A DNA stretch of 64,000 nucleotides from contig NZ_CP136864.1 of NCBI RefSeq assembly GCF_045689235.1, positions 2,046,001-2,110,000 of the forward strand, written 5' to 3'. Positions 36,702-44,663 of this stretch are shown here, piece after piece; the first letter of the stretch is position 1; each line of letters opens with the position of its first letter. The stretch comes from Congregibacter variabilis. Lineage in GTDB: Bacteria > Pseudomonadota > Gammaproteobacteria > Pseudomonadales > Halieaceae. A program made the translations under genes and the position numbers. The notes beneath the pieces were generated by a model. That model was not told where the DNA came from and made no database searches. It saw nothing but the letters and a program-made list of their open reading frames with translations.

Positions 36702-38570
36702 CTAGCCAAGCTGGGGTTTATCTTGCAGGTACTCGTCTTCACCAGGAAACTCACGCGGATACTTCTGGCGATAAGCGAGAACAGGATCCGGCTTCCACTC
36801 GTCTGGTAAAGGATGCTTACCCAATGACATATCTCCATCTTTATCCTGTAACGTCACCCAGCAAAACCATTCGTCGTCGTTTCGGGCCGGGAAGTCCTCG
36901 CGGAAGTGCGTACCACGGCTTTCTTCGCGAAATAGACCGGCGCGAAGTTTCATCTCCGCGTTGAGCAGCATATTCTTCACCTCGTGAGCCATTCGCAGCT
37001 CATGCCCGTCGCGCGCAATCATTTGTGGTACGCAATGCTCCCGGAGAAACTCGATGGATGCCAAGGCACCGTCGAGACGGCGACGCTCCTTGATATACAG
37101 TACGTGAAATGGCGTCATGGTATTTTGCAGTGTTGCCGTGATCCACTCGGGACTATAGCCCCGTTCATTTTCTCGGGGAGCCCACATTCTCTGCACCGCC
37201 TCATCGATCCCCTGTAGCTGTACTTTTCTGGCTGGATTTGAGTTGAGAAACTCTACAGCGTGTCTGGCCGCCCGCCGTCCTTGTATCGCAGATCCGTAGG
37301 ACGAAAATCCGCGACCCGGATAGAGGGAGCCGCATAACATTGAACCCAGTGCATCACCCGCGGCGTAGAGCCCCGGAACGCCATCTGCGGCGCAGGAATA
37401 ATCCGAGCAAAAAACACCCTCGCTCTTATGCACCCCCATGCCTGCTGTTGCACCGCCCACTCGATGCCCAAGATTTAGCCCCCCTTCTGCTGTCGGAGGT
37501 GCCTCTGGCGGACCACCAAGGTCCAGATGTAAACCCGGAGTCGTGAGATAGCCTTTGCCAAGGTACTGGCTGTTGCGCGCCCTTTCTTCAGCGCCGGGTG
37601 GCGGCTCGCCGGGCGCTGGCGGCGCCTCCCCCCCAGGCCCTCCACCGAGACGGCGATCCACACCGTTTTGATAGACATTGAGAGCGTTGAACAGTGTGAG
37701 ACCGCCCTCCAGTTTGTCAGGCGGCCCAACCATGACGTAAGCACCCGTTACTTCCTGAGCCCAACGCCAGCATTCATATGCAGCGGCGGGAGCATGAGCA
37801 AAAGTCGGATGGGTGTCGTGAAATTCCTTACCGACGATTGTGGCTCCAGCCTCATAGGCAATCGCATCGCCGTCGAAAGTCTGCCCCCAGATGGGAAAGC
37901 CGGGACTCTTATAGGATCCCGCTCCCGTGCACAGGATCACGGCTCCCGCGCTCAGCACCACAGACTTCGATGGATCGCGGCTATCATCGTAGGTGAAGCC
38001 GACAGCCCCCGAGACCCGCCCCACGTCATCCTTTAACAGCGAAGTAATCATCGTTCGCTCGACAAACGTCACGCCCGCTGCCTCGAGCGCGCTGCGAAAC
38101 ACCTTGCTACCGCGCTCAAACGGTTTGGTTTCGTGAGCCCCCATGGCCTGAAGCTCAAAGAACAGGTCCAGAGACTCGTCCATGAAGATGTCCAGCCACA
38201 CCCGGTCGTTCATGTACTCTGTATTTGTCGCTATATTGCGCTGCCACTCGTCGCGGTCATAGATTTCGGGATCAAAAGGACGGCTGTCCGAAGCCCAGGG
38301 TGACATGCCAGACCACCCCACTACGCCCTTATCTACCATGACCACCGACAAACCGTTCTTTCTGGCCTCCAGCGCGGCGAAGGTACCCGCGAACCCACTT
38401 CCCACCACCAGAACATCACTGGAATAGGCAGCGTTCGGGGCGGCCGCCATCGAGGCGCGACCCGGGTTAAGTATCAGAGGAGCAGCCAATGCTGCGGCGG
38501 TAAACATACCCGCCCGAAGCACGTCGCGGCGCGATACGCCCTCGTCTATTCCATCATCATCAACAGCCAT
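36702..38570 (-). CDS. Tat-exported FAD flavoprotein (fumarate reductase/AprA-like fold)
   Basis: This 622-aa protein has a twin-arginine signal (SRRDVLRAG at 13-21 with hydrophobic AALAAPLIL). FAD binding is shown by DVLVVGSGFAGTFAALEARKNG and, late, by GVPGLYAAGDALG and PGRGFSSYGSAIQGRRAARH. The fold matches flavoproteins of the succinate dehydrogenase/fumarate reductase/AprA class. Residues 308-328 form an unusual Gly/Pro/Ala-rich insert. The partner ferredoxin follows by 18 nt and the membrane reductase precedes by 86 nt, suggesting reduction or oxidation of a periplasmic organic substrate. The substrate is unknown. Confidence 0.85.
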   Translation of the reverse strand: MAVDDDGIDEGVSRRDVLRAGMFTAAALAAPLILNPGRASMAAAPNAAYSSDVLVVGSGFAGTFAALEARKNGLSVVMVDKGVVGWSGMSPWASDSRPFDPEIYDRDEWQRNIATNTEYMNDRVWLDIFMDESLDLFFELQAMGAHETKPFERGSKVFRSALEAAGVTFVERTMITSLLKDDVGRVSGAVGFTYDDSRDPSKSVVLSAGAVILCTGAGSYKSPGFPIWGQTFDGDAIAYEAGATIVGKEFHDTHPTFAHAPAAAYECWRWAQEVTGAYVMVGPPDKLEGGLTLFNALNVYQNGVDRRLGGGPGGEAPPAPGEPPPGAEERARNSQYLGKGYLTTPGLHLDLGGPPEAPPTAEGGLNLGHRVGGATAGMGVHKSEGVFCSDYSCAADGVPGLYAAGDALGSMLCGSLYPGRGFSSYGSAIQGRRAARHAVEFLNSNPARKVQLQGIDEAVQRMWAPRENERGYSPEWITATLQNTMTPFHVLYIKERRRLDGALASIEFLREHCVPQMIARDGHELRMAHEVKNMLLNAEMKLRAGLFREESRGTHFREDFPARNDDEWFCWVTLQDKDGDMSLGKHPLPDEWKPDPVLAYRQKYPREFPGEDEYLQDKPQLG

Positions 38571-38656
38571 ATCTAGCTTGACCTCTCATGCGTTCTTGCA
38601 CGCCCGGCAGCTTTGGTCCTGACCACTGCCTGCGAATTTGTTTTTTCGCAGCGGAC

Positions 38657-40039
38657 TCAAAATCCAAGCTGCTCGTAAAGAATGCGCTCCTGGGGCACCC
38701 CGAGTGTCAGCAGAGTCTGTTCGACCGCCTTCACCATGATGGGCGGACCACAAATGTAGTAGTCGCGGTTCAGGGCATCGGGTTCTTCCGTAAAACGACT
38801 CAACACGGCTGCATCTATGTAGCCCCGCGCCCCGGCGAACTCCTCCGGAGGCCTCTCCAGAACCAATAGAGCGTCAAAATTCAGGTCGGCTTCGATCGCT
38901 GCGATTTCGTTAAGAAACAACATCTGGCCGATGTCACGGTTACCATAGACCAACCGGACCGGCCGCTTGTCCTTGCGATCGGCAAGCTCACGGAGGATAC
39001 CCATAATGGGACCGATTCCCGCGCCACCGGCGATCAACACTACGCCTGTGGCATTGCGAGCATTCAGTGTGAACACACCGTGGGGGCCATCCACCCAAAC
39101 CCGTTGACCCGGTTGGAGCTTACCGAGCTGCCGGGTGTAGTCCCCCAGTTCTCGGATTACATAGCTGATATTTGGCAACGCGCGTCGCGTCGTAGCAATG
39201 GAAAACGGATGCTCATTACGAGCAAACACACTTTTGCTACTGCTAATCCAGGTGAACTGGCCAGCGTCGAAGTCGAAGGGAAACTCACCGTCTTTCGTGA
39301 TGGTCAGGTACCAATCTGCATCACTGCCTTTAGAACACTCCAGCACACGGAACGGCTGACGGGCCACCAGGCGAGGTCTAACGAAATAAACATACACTAC
39401 TAACGCCACGGCTATGGCGCAGAGTACGATCCACAGGACGTCGTACCATGCGTTGTAGCGGCCATGGCGTCCAATGGTTATCGCATGATGTGTAGCGAGT
39501 ATGATGATCGCAACGAAGCCAGCGGAATGGGTGTAACGCCAGCTTTCGTAGGAGAGTCCAGTCTTGTCCTTAAACACCGCCATCAGAACCCACACCAGCA
39601 TGAGGCACCAGGCGTACATGCCCGTCGATGTCTCGGGCTGCGTGAACAACTCCCAGGTATCGGACAATGCGAATGATGGAGCGATAAAGAACCGGGGGGC
39701 GACAATGAGGAACGGGTGAAGAAGCACCAGATAACCCAGATACTCCCCCATGCGGGTATGCAGGCGCATGGTGTTATCAACGCCTGCCTGACTGGCGACG
39801 GCGTCGACTCTTGCCGTTAGAAAAAACTGAAAGATCATCATGCTTAGCCCCAAGATACTCAGGAGCGTCACGAGCTCTTCGTACCAGCCCCGCACCTCAA
39901 GGCCTTCGATATAGGAAAGCGCCCAGGGGACCAGCAGTAACGCAAAATACAGCCACGCCAACATGCGGAACGACATGGGCGACCGCACTGCGGCATTAAT
40001 CCGCACTGGATTTCGTTCACTGGAAATCGGAGCTGTCAT
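38657..40039 (-). CDS. Membrane b-haem / FAD / NAD(P)H oxidoreductase (ferric-reductase-like)
   Basis: This 460-aa protein has about six membrane helices in residues 25-230, with His residues in HTRMGEYLGYLVLLHPF and ILATHHAITIGRH placed to bind b haems. An FAD-binding domain carries HPFSIATTRR, and a nucleotide domain carries VVLIAGGAGIGPIMGIL and YICGPPIMVKAV. This is the ferric-reductase/NADPH-oxidase-like plan, moving electrons from cytosolic NAD(P)H across the inner membrane. It heads the operon with the Tat flavoprotein, ferredoxin, lipoprotein-like gene and iclR. The promoter region holds the 17-bp site at 40117-40133. Confidence 0.88.
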   Translation of the reverse strand: MTAPISSERNPVRINAAVRSPMSFRMLAWLYFALLLVPWALSYIEGLEVRGWYEELVTLLSILGLSMMIFQFFLTARVDAVASQAGVDNTMRLHTRMGEYLGYLVLLHPFLIVAPRFFIAPSFALSDTWELFTQPETSTGMYAWCLMLVWVLMAVFKDKTGLSYESWRYTHSAGFVAIIILATHHAITIGRHGRYNAWYDVLWIVLCAIAVALVVYVYFVRPRLVARQPFRVLECSKGSDADWYLTITKDGEFPFDFDAGQFTWISSSKSVFARNEHPFSIATTRRALPNISYVIRELGDYTRQLGKLQPGQRVWVDGPHGVFTLNARNATGVVLIAGGAGIGPIMGILRELADRKDKRPVRLVYGNRDIGQMLFLNEIAAIEADLNFDALLVLERPPEEFAGARGYIDAAVLSRFTEEPDALNRDYYICGPPIMVKAVEQTLLTLGVPQERILYEQLGF

Positions 40040-40456
40040 ACGTCTCTTGTTATGCTTGTCTTGTTATAGGCGTTCGAAAAGCATAGGCCGATGGAAACTA
40101 CGGCAGCAAGAAATCTGTCTCGCCATATGAGATGCAGGGTATTAATAGGCCGCCCCAATCCGGCTACCTGTCATCCAAGGAATTCAGGATTGACCGAAGA
40201 CGCAGTTCGACAGCACATTCAGCAACAGGCGAACCGTCAAAATTCCAGAGCATCCGCGCCCCTGCAGAGCGACCGCATCCCGAAGCTCGTTCCAGCTCAC
40301 AGCTCTGTGCCCGCCATTTTCAAGGGGGCCTATAAGCGCTACGCCGTCAGTGCGTCGCTCCAGCAGGTTTTCCTGCGTAATTGAGTCTGGCGCCATCAAA
40401 CCAGCGGGCGCCCGTAAATCGATCTGCACTGGGCGACCAGAGCGGGTCTTGCGCTG
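40040..40456. other. Region between reductase and dehydrogenase operons
   Basis: This 417-nt stretch contains the ligase remnant in its right two thirds and the reductase promoter with its candidate operator (40117-40133) in its left third. No other coding sequence is supported. Confidence 0.6.
40117..40133. promoter_or_regulatory. Candidate IclR-type operator upstream of the reductase operon
   Basis: GTCTCGCCATATGAGAT matches 35321-35337 at 15 of 17 bases and has TCTC/GAGA dyad arms. It is about 78 nt upstream of the reductase ATG. An AACTACG 7-mer lies 17 nt to the left. The IclR gene in this operon is the natural candidate regulator. Confidence 0.55.
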
Positions 40457-40460
40457 TCAC
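40184..40460 (-). pseudogene. Frameshifted N-terminal remnant of an acetoacetyl-CoA-synthetase-like ligase
   Basis: A GTG at 40460 overlaps the TGA of the dehydrogenase gene (GTGA) and reads 29 codons, including DPLWSPSADR and GARWFDGARLNYA. The frame then shifts by one base at about 40373 and continues as ENLLERRTDGVALIGP and VSWNELRDAVA. WF-GARLNYA-ENLL followed by an S-ELR segment is the N-terminal signature of acetoacetyl-CoA synthetase and related AMP-forming ligases. The two halves join only across the frameshift, and the remaining several hundred residues are missing. Acetoacetate is the expected product of the BKACE enzyme nearby, so the lost gene fits the pathway. Confidence 0.7.
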
Positions 40461-41380
40461 TGGCGTCCCTCGTCACGAAGACGCTGAGATCGCAGCAAAT
40501 GCTGGGCGAGCTCCGCGTGCAGAGCCTGCTTCTCAGCCTCGGTCCAGGACCGAAAACCCTCGCCACTCTTGAATCCAAGGCGCCCGGCATTTACCTGCTC
40601 CTCAAGATACGGGTTTGGCCCGGCACTGCGATCGAGCTCCGGGATAATTGTGTTGTGTATATCCAGTGTGAGGTCAAGGCCAACCATGTCAGCGTTCTCA
40701 AGCGGGCCTAGCGCCGCAAGGCGCAGACCGAAGCTGTTCTTGACACAGTGGTCCAACGTAGCGGCGTCGCATATCCCTTCTGCCACCATCGCAATCGCCT
40801 CCCGCCATAGGGCATGTTGCAGGCGGTTTGCGACGAAGCCGGGTACGTCCTTTTTAACGTGGGCCGGCTCCTTGCCAACACTGGCCAGCAGCGCCATCGT
40901 CCGAGCTAAGGTGACATCGTCAGTCTTTTCCGCCTGCACCACCTCAACCAGCGGCACAAGGTACGGGGGATTCCACCAATGAGTTCCCACCATTCGATGC
41001 GCGGTCTCAAGTCCAGTGGTCATACGCGAAATTGGGATAACCGATGTGTTACTCGCAAGAATCGCTGTTTCCGGGGCAACTCTTTCAAGATCGGCAAAAA
41101 TCGACTGCTTGAGCTCGAGTCTCTCGGGCACCGCCTCGGTCACATAATCGGCGGCGCCGACCGCCTCCTCGAGATCGGCCGTGACCACAATCTCTTCAGC
41201 AGCCGAAGCAGACCGGCCAAGCATCCGAAGGTTGCTGGCCACGCGCTCGCGCAGGGATTGTCTGGCCGCGTCAACGGGCTCGAAGACCGTCACGCGATAT
41301 CCGAAGGAAACGAACACCTGGGCGATTCCTGCGCCCATAAACCCACCGCCAATAACGGCGATATTTCTAATTTCACTCAT
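40457..41380 (-). CDS. 3-hydroxyacyl-CoA / beta-hydroxyacid dehydrogenase
   Basis: This 307-aa protein has the NAD-binding start IAVIGGGFMGAGIAQVF, the catalytic SNTS segment (ILASNTSVIPIS) and the HAD signature region. In that region the common HFFNP is HWWNP (VGTHWWNPPYLVPLVEVV), a variant seen in free-acid dehydrogenases such as gulonate- and carnitine-dehydrogenase relatives. It may therefore oxidise a free beta-hydroxy acid to the beta-keto acid used by the BKACE enzyme at 43664. It is 6 nt downstream of the SDR gene in the operon 43433-40184. Confidence 0.85.
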   Translation of the reverse strand: MSEIRNIAVIGGGFMGAGIAQVFVSFGYRVTVFEPVDAARQSLRERVASNLRMLGRSASAAEEIVVTADLEEAVGAADYVTEAVPERLELKQSIFADLERVAPETAILASNTSVIPISRMTTGLETAHRMVGTHWWNPPYLVPLVEVVQAEKTDDVTLARTMALLASVGKEPAHVKKDVPGFVANRLQHALWREAIAMVAEGICDAATLDHCVKNSFGLRLAALGPLENADMVGLDLTLDIHNTIIPELDRSAGPNPYLEEQVNAGRLGFKSGEGFRSWTEAEKQALHAELAQHLLRSQRLRDEGRQ

Positions 41381-41386
41381 TGCAAG

Positions 41387-42187
41387 CTACCCCGCCGTGT
41401 AACCGCCGTCTGCATAAACAATGTGCCCGGTGTGAAAGTTGGATGCAGACGAGCAGAGAAACAGCAACGGCCCGGCAAGGTCTTCGGGCTCGCCCAGCCG
41501 TCCCATTGGAACACGGGCGAGAAACCCCTCGCGCACCTTGTTGGCATTGTCGTTGTCTTCAAACATCCAGGCTGTAACGGGCGAGCGAAATACCGTCGGT
41601 GCAATAGCGTTAACCGTGATTCCGTACTTGCCCCACTCACAACCCAGGGCGCGGGTCATGCCGTCGGTCGCCGACTTCGATGTGCAATACGCAGAGTATC
41701 CAGCGGGGTGTCCCAGCTTACCCCGTGCAGATGATGTGAACACCACCTTTCCGCCACGCCCCTGTGCGATCAACTGCTTCCCCACCGCTCGCGCAATCAA
41801 CCATGCGCCATCGACGTTAGCCAGCATCACCTTTCGAAATCGCTCAGGCTCCATGTCTTCAATCGGTGAAATGTCGTTCATGCCAGAGGCCACCACAAGG
41901 ACATCAATGCCCCCGAAAGCGTTTACCGCGGCCTCGACCATCGCATCACAATCGGCCTCGGTATCCGGCCTGCGCGCCACCTGAACCGACTCAATGCCAG
42001 CCGCACACAGATCACCTGCAAGCGCGGACAGAGCATCACCGTTACCCGCCGTAATCACCAGCTTGGCGCCGGCATTACCCAAGGTTGCGCAGACCACCTG
42101 CCCAAACGAACCGGTGGCACCGACCACGAGCGCCACTTTGCTGGAAACATCAAACAGATTATTAACTTCAATATCAGGAAGACTCAT
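41387..42187 (-). CDS. Short-chain dehydrogenase/reductase
   Basis: This 266-aa classical SDR has the cofactor motif GATGSFGQVVCATLG, the catalytic Ser in VVFTSSARGKLG and YxxxK (YCTSKSATDG). It ends in VYADGGYTAG. It oxidises or reduces an alcohol/ketone with NAD(P). The ATG overlaps the cupin stop (ATGA), so the two are co-translated. Substrate unknown; context suggests a step before or after the beta-hydroxyacid dehydrogenase. Confidence 0.88.
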   Translation of the reverse strand: MSLPDIEVNNLFDVSSKVALVVGATGSFGQVVCATLGNAGAKLVITAGNGDALSALAGDLCAAGIESVQVARRPDTEADCDAMVEAAVNAFGGIDVLVVASGMNDISPIEDMEPERFRKVMLANVDGAWLIARAVGKQLIAQGRGGKVVFTSSARGKLGHPAGYSAYCTSKSATDGMTRALGCEWGKYGITVNAIAPTVFRSPVTAWMFEDNDNANKVREGFLARVPMGRLGEPEDLAGPLLFLCSSASNFHTGHIVYADGGYTAG

Positions 42188-42531
42188 GATCCCTCCGGGT
42201 AGGGCATGATCACGAGCATCGATGCCACATGATTGCTTTCATTGGTGATGGCGCGCCCTTCGCCACCGGGAATAAAGCAACTGTCGAGCCGGGATAGCGT
42301 ATGCTTTTCCCCCGAATCCAAGGTTATGGTTACCTCACCGGCAATCACTACATAAATTTTCTCGAGGGGACTGGCGTCCATTACCGCGCCGCCGCCGGGC
42401 AGAAAATGCGAAAGGCCAGTCCATGCGAACAGGGCAGCTGAGGCATCAAAGCCCTGCAGGCGCAAACCGCGCATGTCGAAGTGCCCCGGGGCCTCGTAGC
42501 CACCTGCGTCTTCAATTCGGGTAATTTCCAT
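42184..42531 (-). CDS. Cupin-domain protein
   Basis: This 115-aa single cupin has a central EKIYVVIAGEVTITLDSGEKHTLSRLDSCFIPGG, the two conserved cupin motifs, with few of the usual metal-binding His residues. It is between the cyclase-family gene (32 nt upstream) and the SDR (ATGA overlap). Small cupins in such operons may be isomerases, dioxygenases or binding proteins; nothing in the sequence decides. Confidence 0.78.
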   Translation of the reverse strand: MEITRIEDAGGYEAPGHFDMRGLRLQGFDASAALFAWTGLSHFLPGGGAVMDASPLEKIYVVIAGEVTITLDSGEKHTLSRLDSCFIPGGEGRAITNESNHVASMLVIMPYPEGS

Positions 42532-42563
42532 GCCGACCCCTTGTCTTTGCTCAGGCCTGAGAG

Positions 42564-43433
42564 TTAATCCGTGGATCCTGTCTCGATGCGGAAGCCGCCA
42601 GTCGGGTCCACCATGGCCACGAGACGCACAATGCAGCCATCACCCTTCTTCCAGCGCCAGGGGAATGCTGCGAAGGTCACGCGCTTGCCTGTCACCTTGT
42701 CAATATCTCCACCGATATTTTCAAAGCCGCAGATTCCATTGGACAAAATAATGTTGTGGCAGGGCTCCCACTCCGGGAAGTCCTCAAGCACGTCGCGCCC
42801 TGTCTCAGCCTTGTACTCCGCGCACACTTCGGGCAGCAAGCCATGCGGCGCGCCTGGGCCGTGAGGCCCGATAGCGGTGGCAAGAGGATGATCCAAAGCC
42901 TGGGTGTCGTTACCGACCATCTTTACCTTTTTCTCCACAAACCACTCGCCGGCTTCGCGACCAAAACCAGGCGCATAACCATAGTAATGACGGTTGTCCC
43001 CGTAGTACTTGTGCCATCCCGTGTTAACAATAACGATGTCACCTTCGCGTACTTCAGGCGTGGCATTCTCCAAATCTTCGCGGGTCACCAGCTCCCACTT
43101 CTTCTTGGGGATATTGAGGACGACTCCGGAACCGAAAAAATATGGCAGTGGTACTTCATCCATAAAAGGTGTACCCGGCACCACGTGGGCAGGCGCATCA
43201 ATATGCGTCCCTGAATGCATGACAGTAGTAATGCGCTGCGTGAGCACCCCTGACTTCGCCATGCTGTGCAAGCGCTCAATTTTGACGTCTTCAAAGTAAG
43301 GCCAACACGGCTGCCCCAGCCCCCAGGGATGGCTCAAATCATAAAATTCCAGCCCCATTTTATTGAGCAAGTTGCTCTCTTCGAAATTGCACAGCGACTC
43401 GTCGCGCCAATCACCTTGTTCCCAGTTGGGCAT
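42564..43433 (-). CDS. Cyclase family (kynurenine-formamidase-like) hydrolase
   Basis: This 289-aa protein has the metal-binding motif HSGTHIDAPAHV of the cyclase/KynB family (His, His, Asp, His ligands), plus EFYDLSHPWGLGQPCWP at the N-terminus and GDIVIVNTGWHKYYGD downstream. Members hydrolyse amides or lactones, including N-formylkynurenine and isatin. It opens the operon running to 40184 and is divergent from the BKACE gene across a regulatory gap of 230 nt. No tryptophan genes are adjacent, so a lactone or amide of a different compound is likely. Confidence 0.83.
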   Translation of the reverse strand: MPNWEQGDWRDESLCNFEESNLLNKMGLEFYDLSHPWGLGQPCWPYFEDVKIERLHSMAKSGVLTQRITTVMHSGTHIDAPAHVVPGTPFMDEVPLPYFFGSGVVLNIPKKKWELVTREDLENATPEVREGDIVIVNTGWHKYYGDNRHYYGYAPGFGREAGEWFVEKKVKMVGNDTQALDHPLATAIGPHGPGAPHGLLPEVCAEYKAETGRDVLEDFPEWEPCHNIILSNGICGFENIGGDIDKVTGKRVTFAAFPWRWKKGDGCIVRLVAMVDPTGGFRIETGSTD

Positions 43434-43482
43434 AGAACACCTCCCCTAAATCAAAATTGTTATATTGTCTTGCGGTTCACAT

Positions 43483-43499
43483 GTACCACAATACGATTA
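43483..43499. promoter_or_regulatory. Candidate regulator half-operator upstream of the cyclase operon
   Basis: GTACCACAATACGATTA, read on the other strand, agrees with the site in front of the second iclR gene (49806-49822) at 12 of 17 bases, including the whole GTGGTAC arm. It lies 49 nt upstream of the cyclase start. Its second arm is degenerate. Confidence 0.4.
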
Positions 43500-43573
43500 C
43501 ACCAAGAATTCAATCTGTCAACATTTAATGCAGTGAATCCACTCGCACAGAGCACATAGCAGCAGAGTATTGC

Positions 43574-43606
43574 TTGACATAAATCTTTCAGTATGTATTT
43601 TATAAT
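43574..43606 (+). promoter_or_regulatory. Candidate sigma-70 promoter of the BKACE gene
   Basis: TTGACA (43574-43579) is a perfect -35 hexamer. TATTTT (43596-43601) is at 16 nt, while the perfect TATAAT (43601-43606) is at 21 nt, longer than usual. The dyad at 43616-43632 follows directly, where a bound repressor would block transcription. Confidence 0.5.
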
Positions 43607-43615
43607 AGTTCAAAT

Positions 43616-43632
43616 GTATCGCTTTGCAATAC
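43616..43632. promoter_or_regulatory. Candidate IclR-type operator at the BKACE promoter
   Basis: GTATCGCTTTGCAATAC is a strong dyad; counting three more bases each side (43613-43635), nine of eleven pairs match. It lies just downstream of the -10 region and 32 nt before the BKACE start. Its left arm GTATCGC recurs in 35321-35337 and, as GTATCAC, in 49806-49822. Confidence 0.6.
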
Positions 43633-43663
43633 ATTATATAAGAAACTTCTAGAGGGCCCCGCC

Positions 43664-44602
43664 ATGCGAAAATCCCACGGTAAAGTAGCAATATCCTGTG
43701 CAATCACCGGCGCCATTCACACGCCGACAATGTCCGACGCCCTGCCCTATAAACCGGAAGACATCGCTCAGCAGGCTATTGATGCAGCAGAGGCGGGCGC
43801 TGCGGTTCTCCATCTCCACGCAAGGCACCCGGAAGACGGCTCTGTGTCTCTCGATCCGGAGCATTTTCTGGCGTTCGTGCCAACGATCCGCGCCAACACC
43901 AACGCCGTGCTCAATATCTCTACCGGGGGCAGCCTACTCACTACGATCGAAGACAGAATTAAACCGTCACAGGTGATCTCTCCCGAAATGAGCTCCCTGA
44001 ATATGGGTAGCATGAATTTCTCGTTTCACGGACTCGCGAAACGTTACGAATCCTTCAAGTTCGATTGGGAAAAGGACTACATCGAGAATTCCGACGCGTA
44101 CATCTTCAGAAACACGTTTAGAGATATAGCCCAGGTAGAAAAAACTCTCGGCGAAGGCCACAACGTGAAGTTTGAGCACGAGTGCTATGACGTAGGCCAT
44201 CTCTACAATCTGAAATTCTGTATGGACACCGGCCTGTTCAAAGCACCCGTTTTCATTCAGTTCATCTTCGGCATTCTTGGGGGCATCGGCGCCGATCTAG
44301 ACAACCTGGTATTCATGAAGCGCACGGCGGACCGCCTGTTCGGCGACAACTACCAATGGTCTGTCATGGCGGCTGGCGCGGCGCAGATGCCTTTTGCAAC
44401 GCAAGCAATAATGATGGGAGGTAACGTACGGGTAGGCCTGGAAGATTCCCTATTTTTAGAGCGCGGAAAGCTGGCCGCATCCAACGCAGAGCAAGTGCAC
44501 AAGATTAGCCGAATCATCGAAGAGCTCGGCTATTCGGTCGCGACACCCGATGATGTTAGGGAAATGCTCGCTCTTAAAGGCGCCAATAAGCTGGCCATTT
44601 AA
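43664..44602 (+). CDS. Beta-keto acid cleavage enzyme (BKACE, DUF849)
   Basis: This 312-aa TIM-barrel protein of the 3-keto-5-aminohexanoate cleavage family has the zinc ligands in AAVLHLHARHPEDGS (His50, His52), SCAITGA at the N-terminus, FEHECYDVGHLYN, and VRVGLEDSLFLERGKLA near the end. BKACEs condense a beta-keto acid with acetyl-CoA and release acetoacetate plus a new acyl-CoA. Which beta-keto acid is used is not decidable by eye. The TonB receptor at 44664 follows after 61 nt and the candidate operator precedes it. Confidence 0.9.
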   Translation: MRKSHGKVAISCAITGAIHTPTMSDALPYKPEDIAQQAIDAAEAGAAVLHLHARHPEDGSVSLDPEHFLAFVPTIRANTNAVLNISTGGSLLTTIEDRIKPSQVISPEMSSLNMGSMNFSFHGLAKRYESFKFDWEKDYIENSDAYIFRNTFRDIAQVEKTLGEGHNVKFEHECYDVGHLYNLKFCMDTGLFKAPVFIQFIFGILGGIGADLDNLVFMKRTADRLFGDNYQWSVMAAGAAQMPFATQAIMMGGNVRVGLEDSLFLERGKLAASNAEQVHKISRIIEELGYSVATPDDVREMLALKGANKLAI

Positions 44603-44663
44603 TGGCTGAGTTTAGCGAGATCTGTCTTCAACAAAAAAACAATAATTTGGGGTAGAAAAACAC

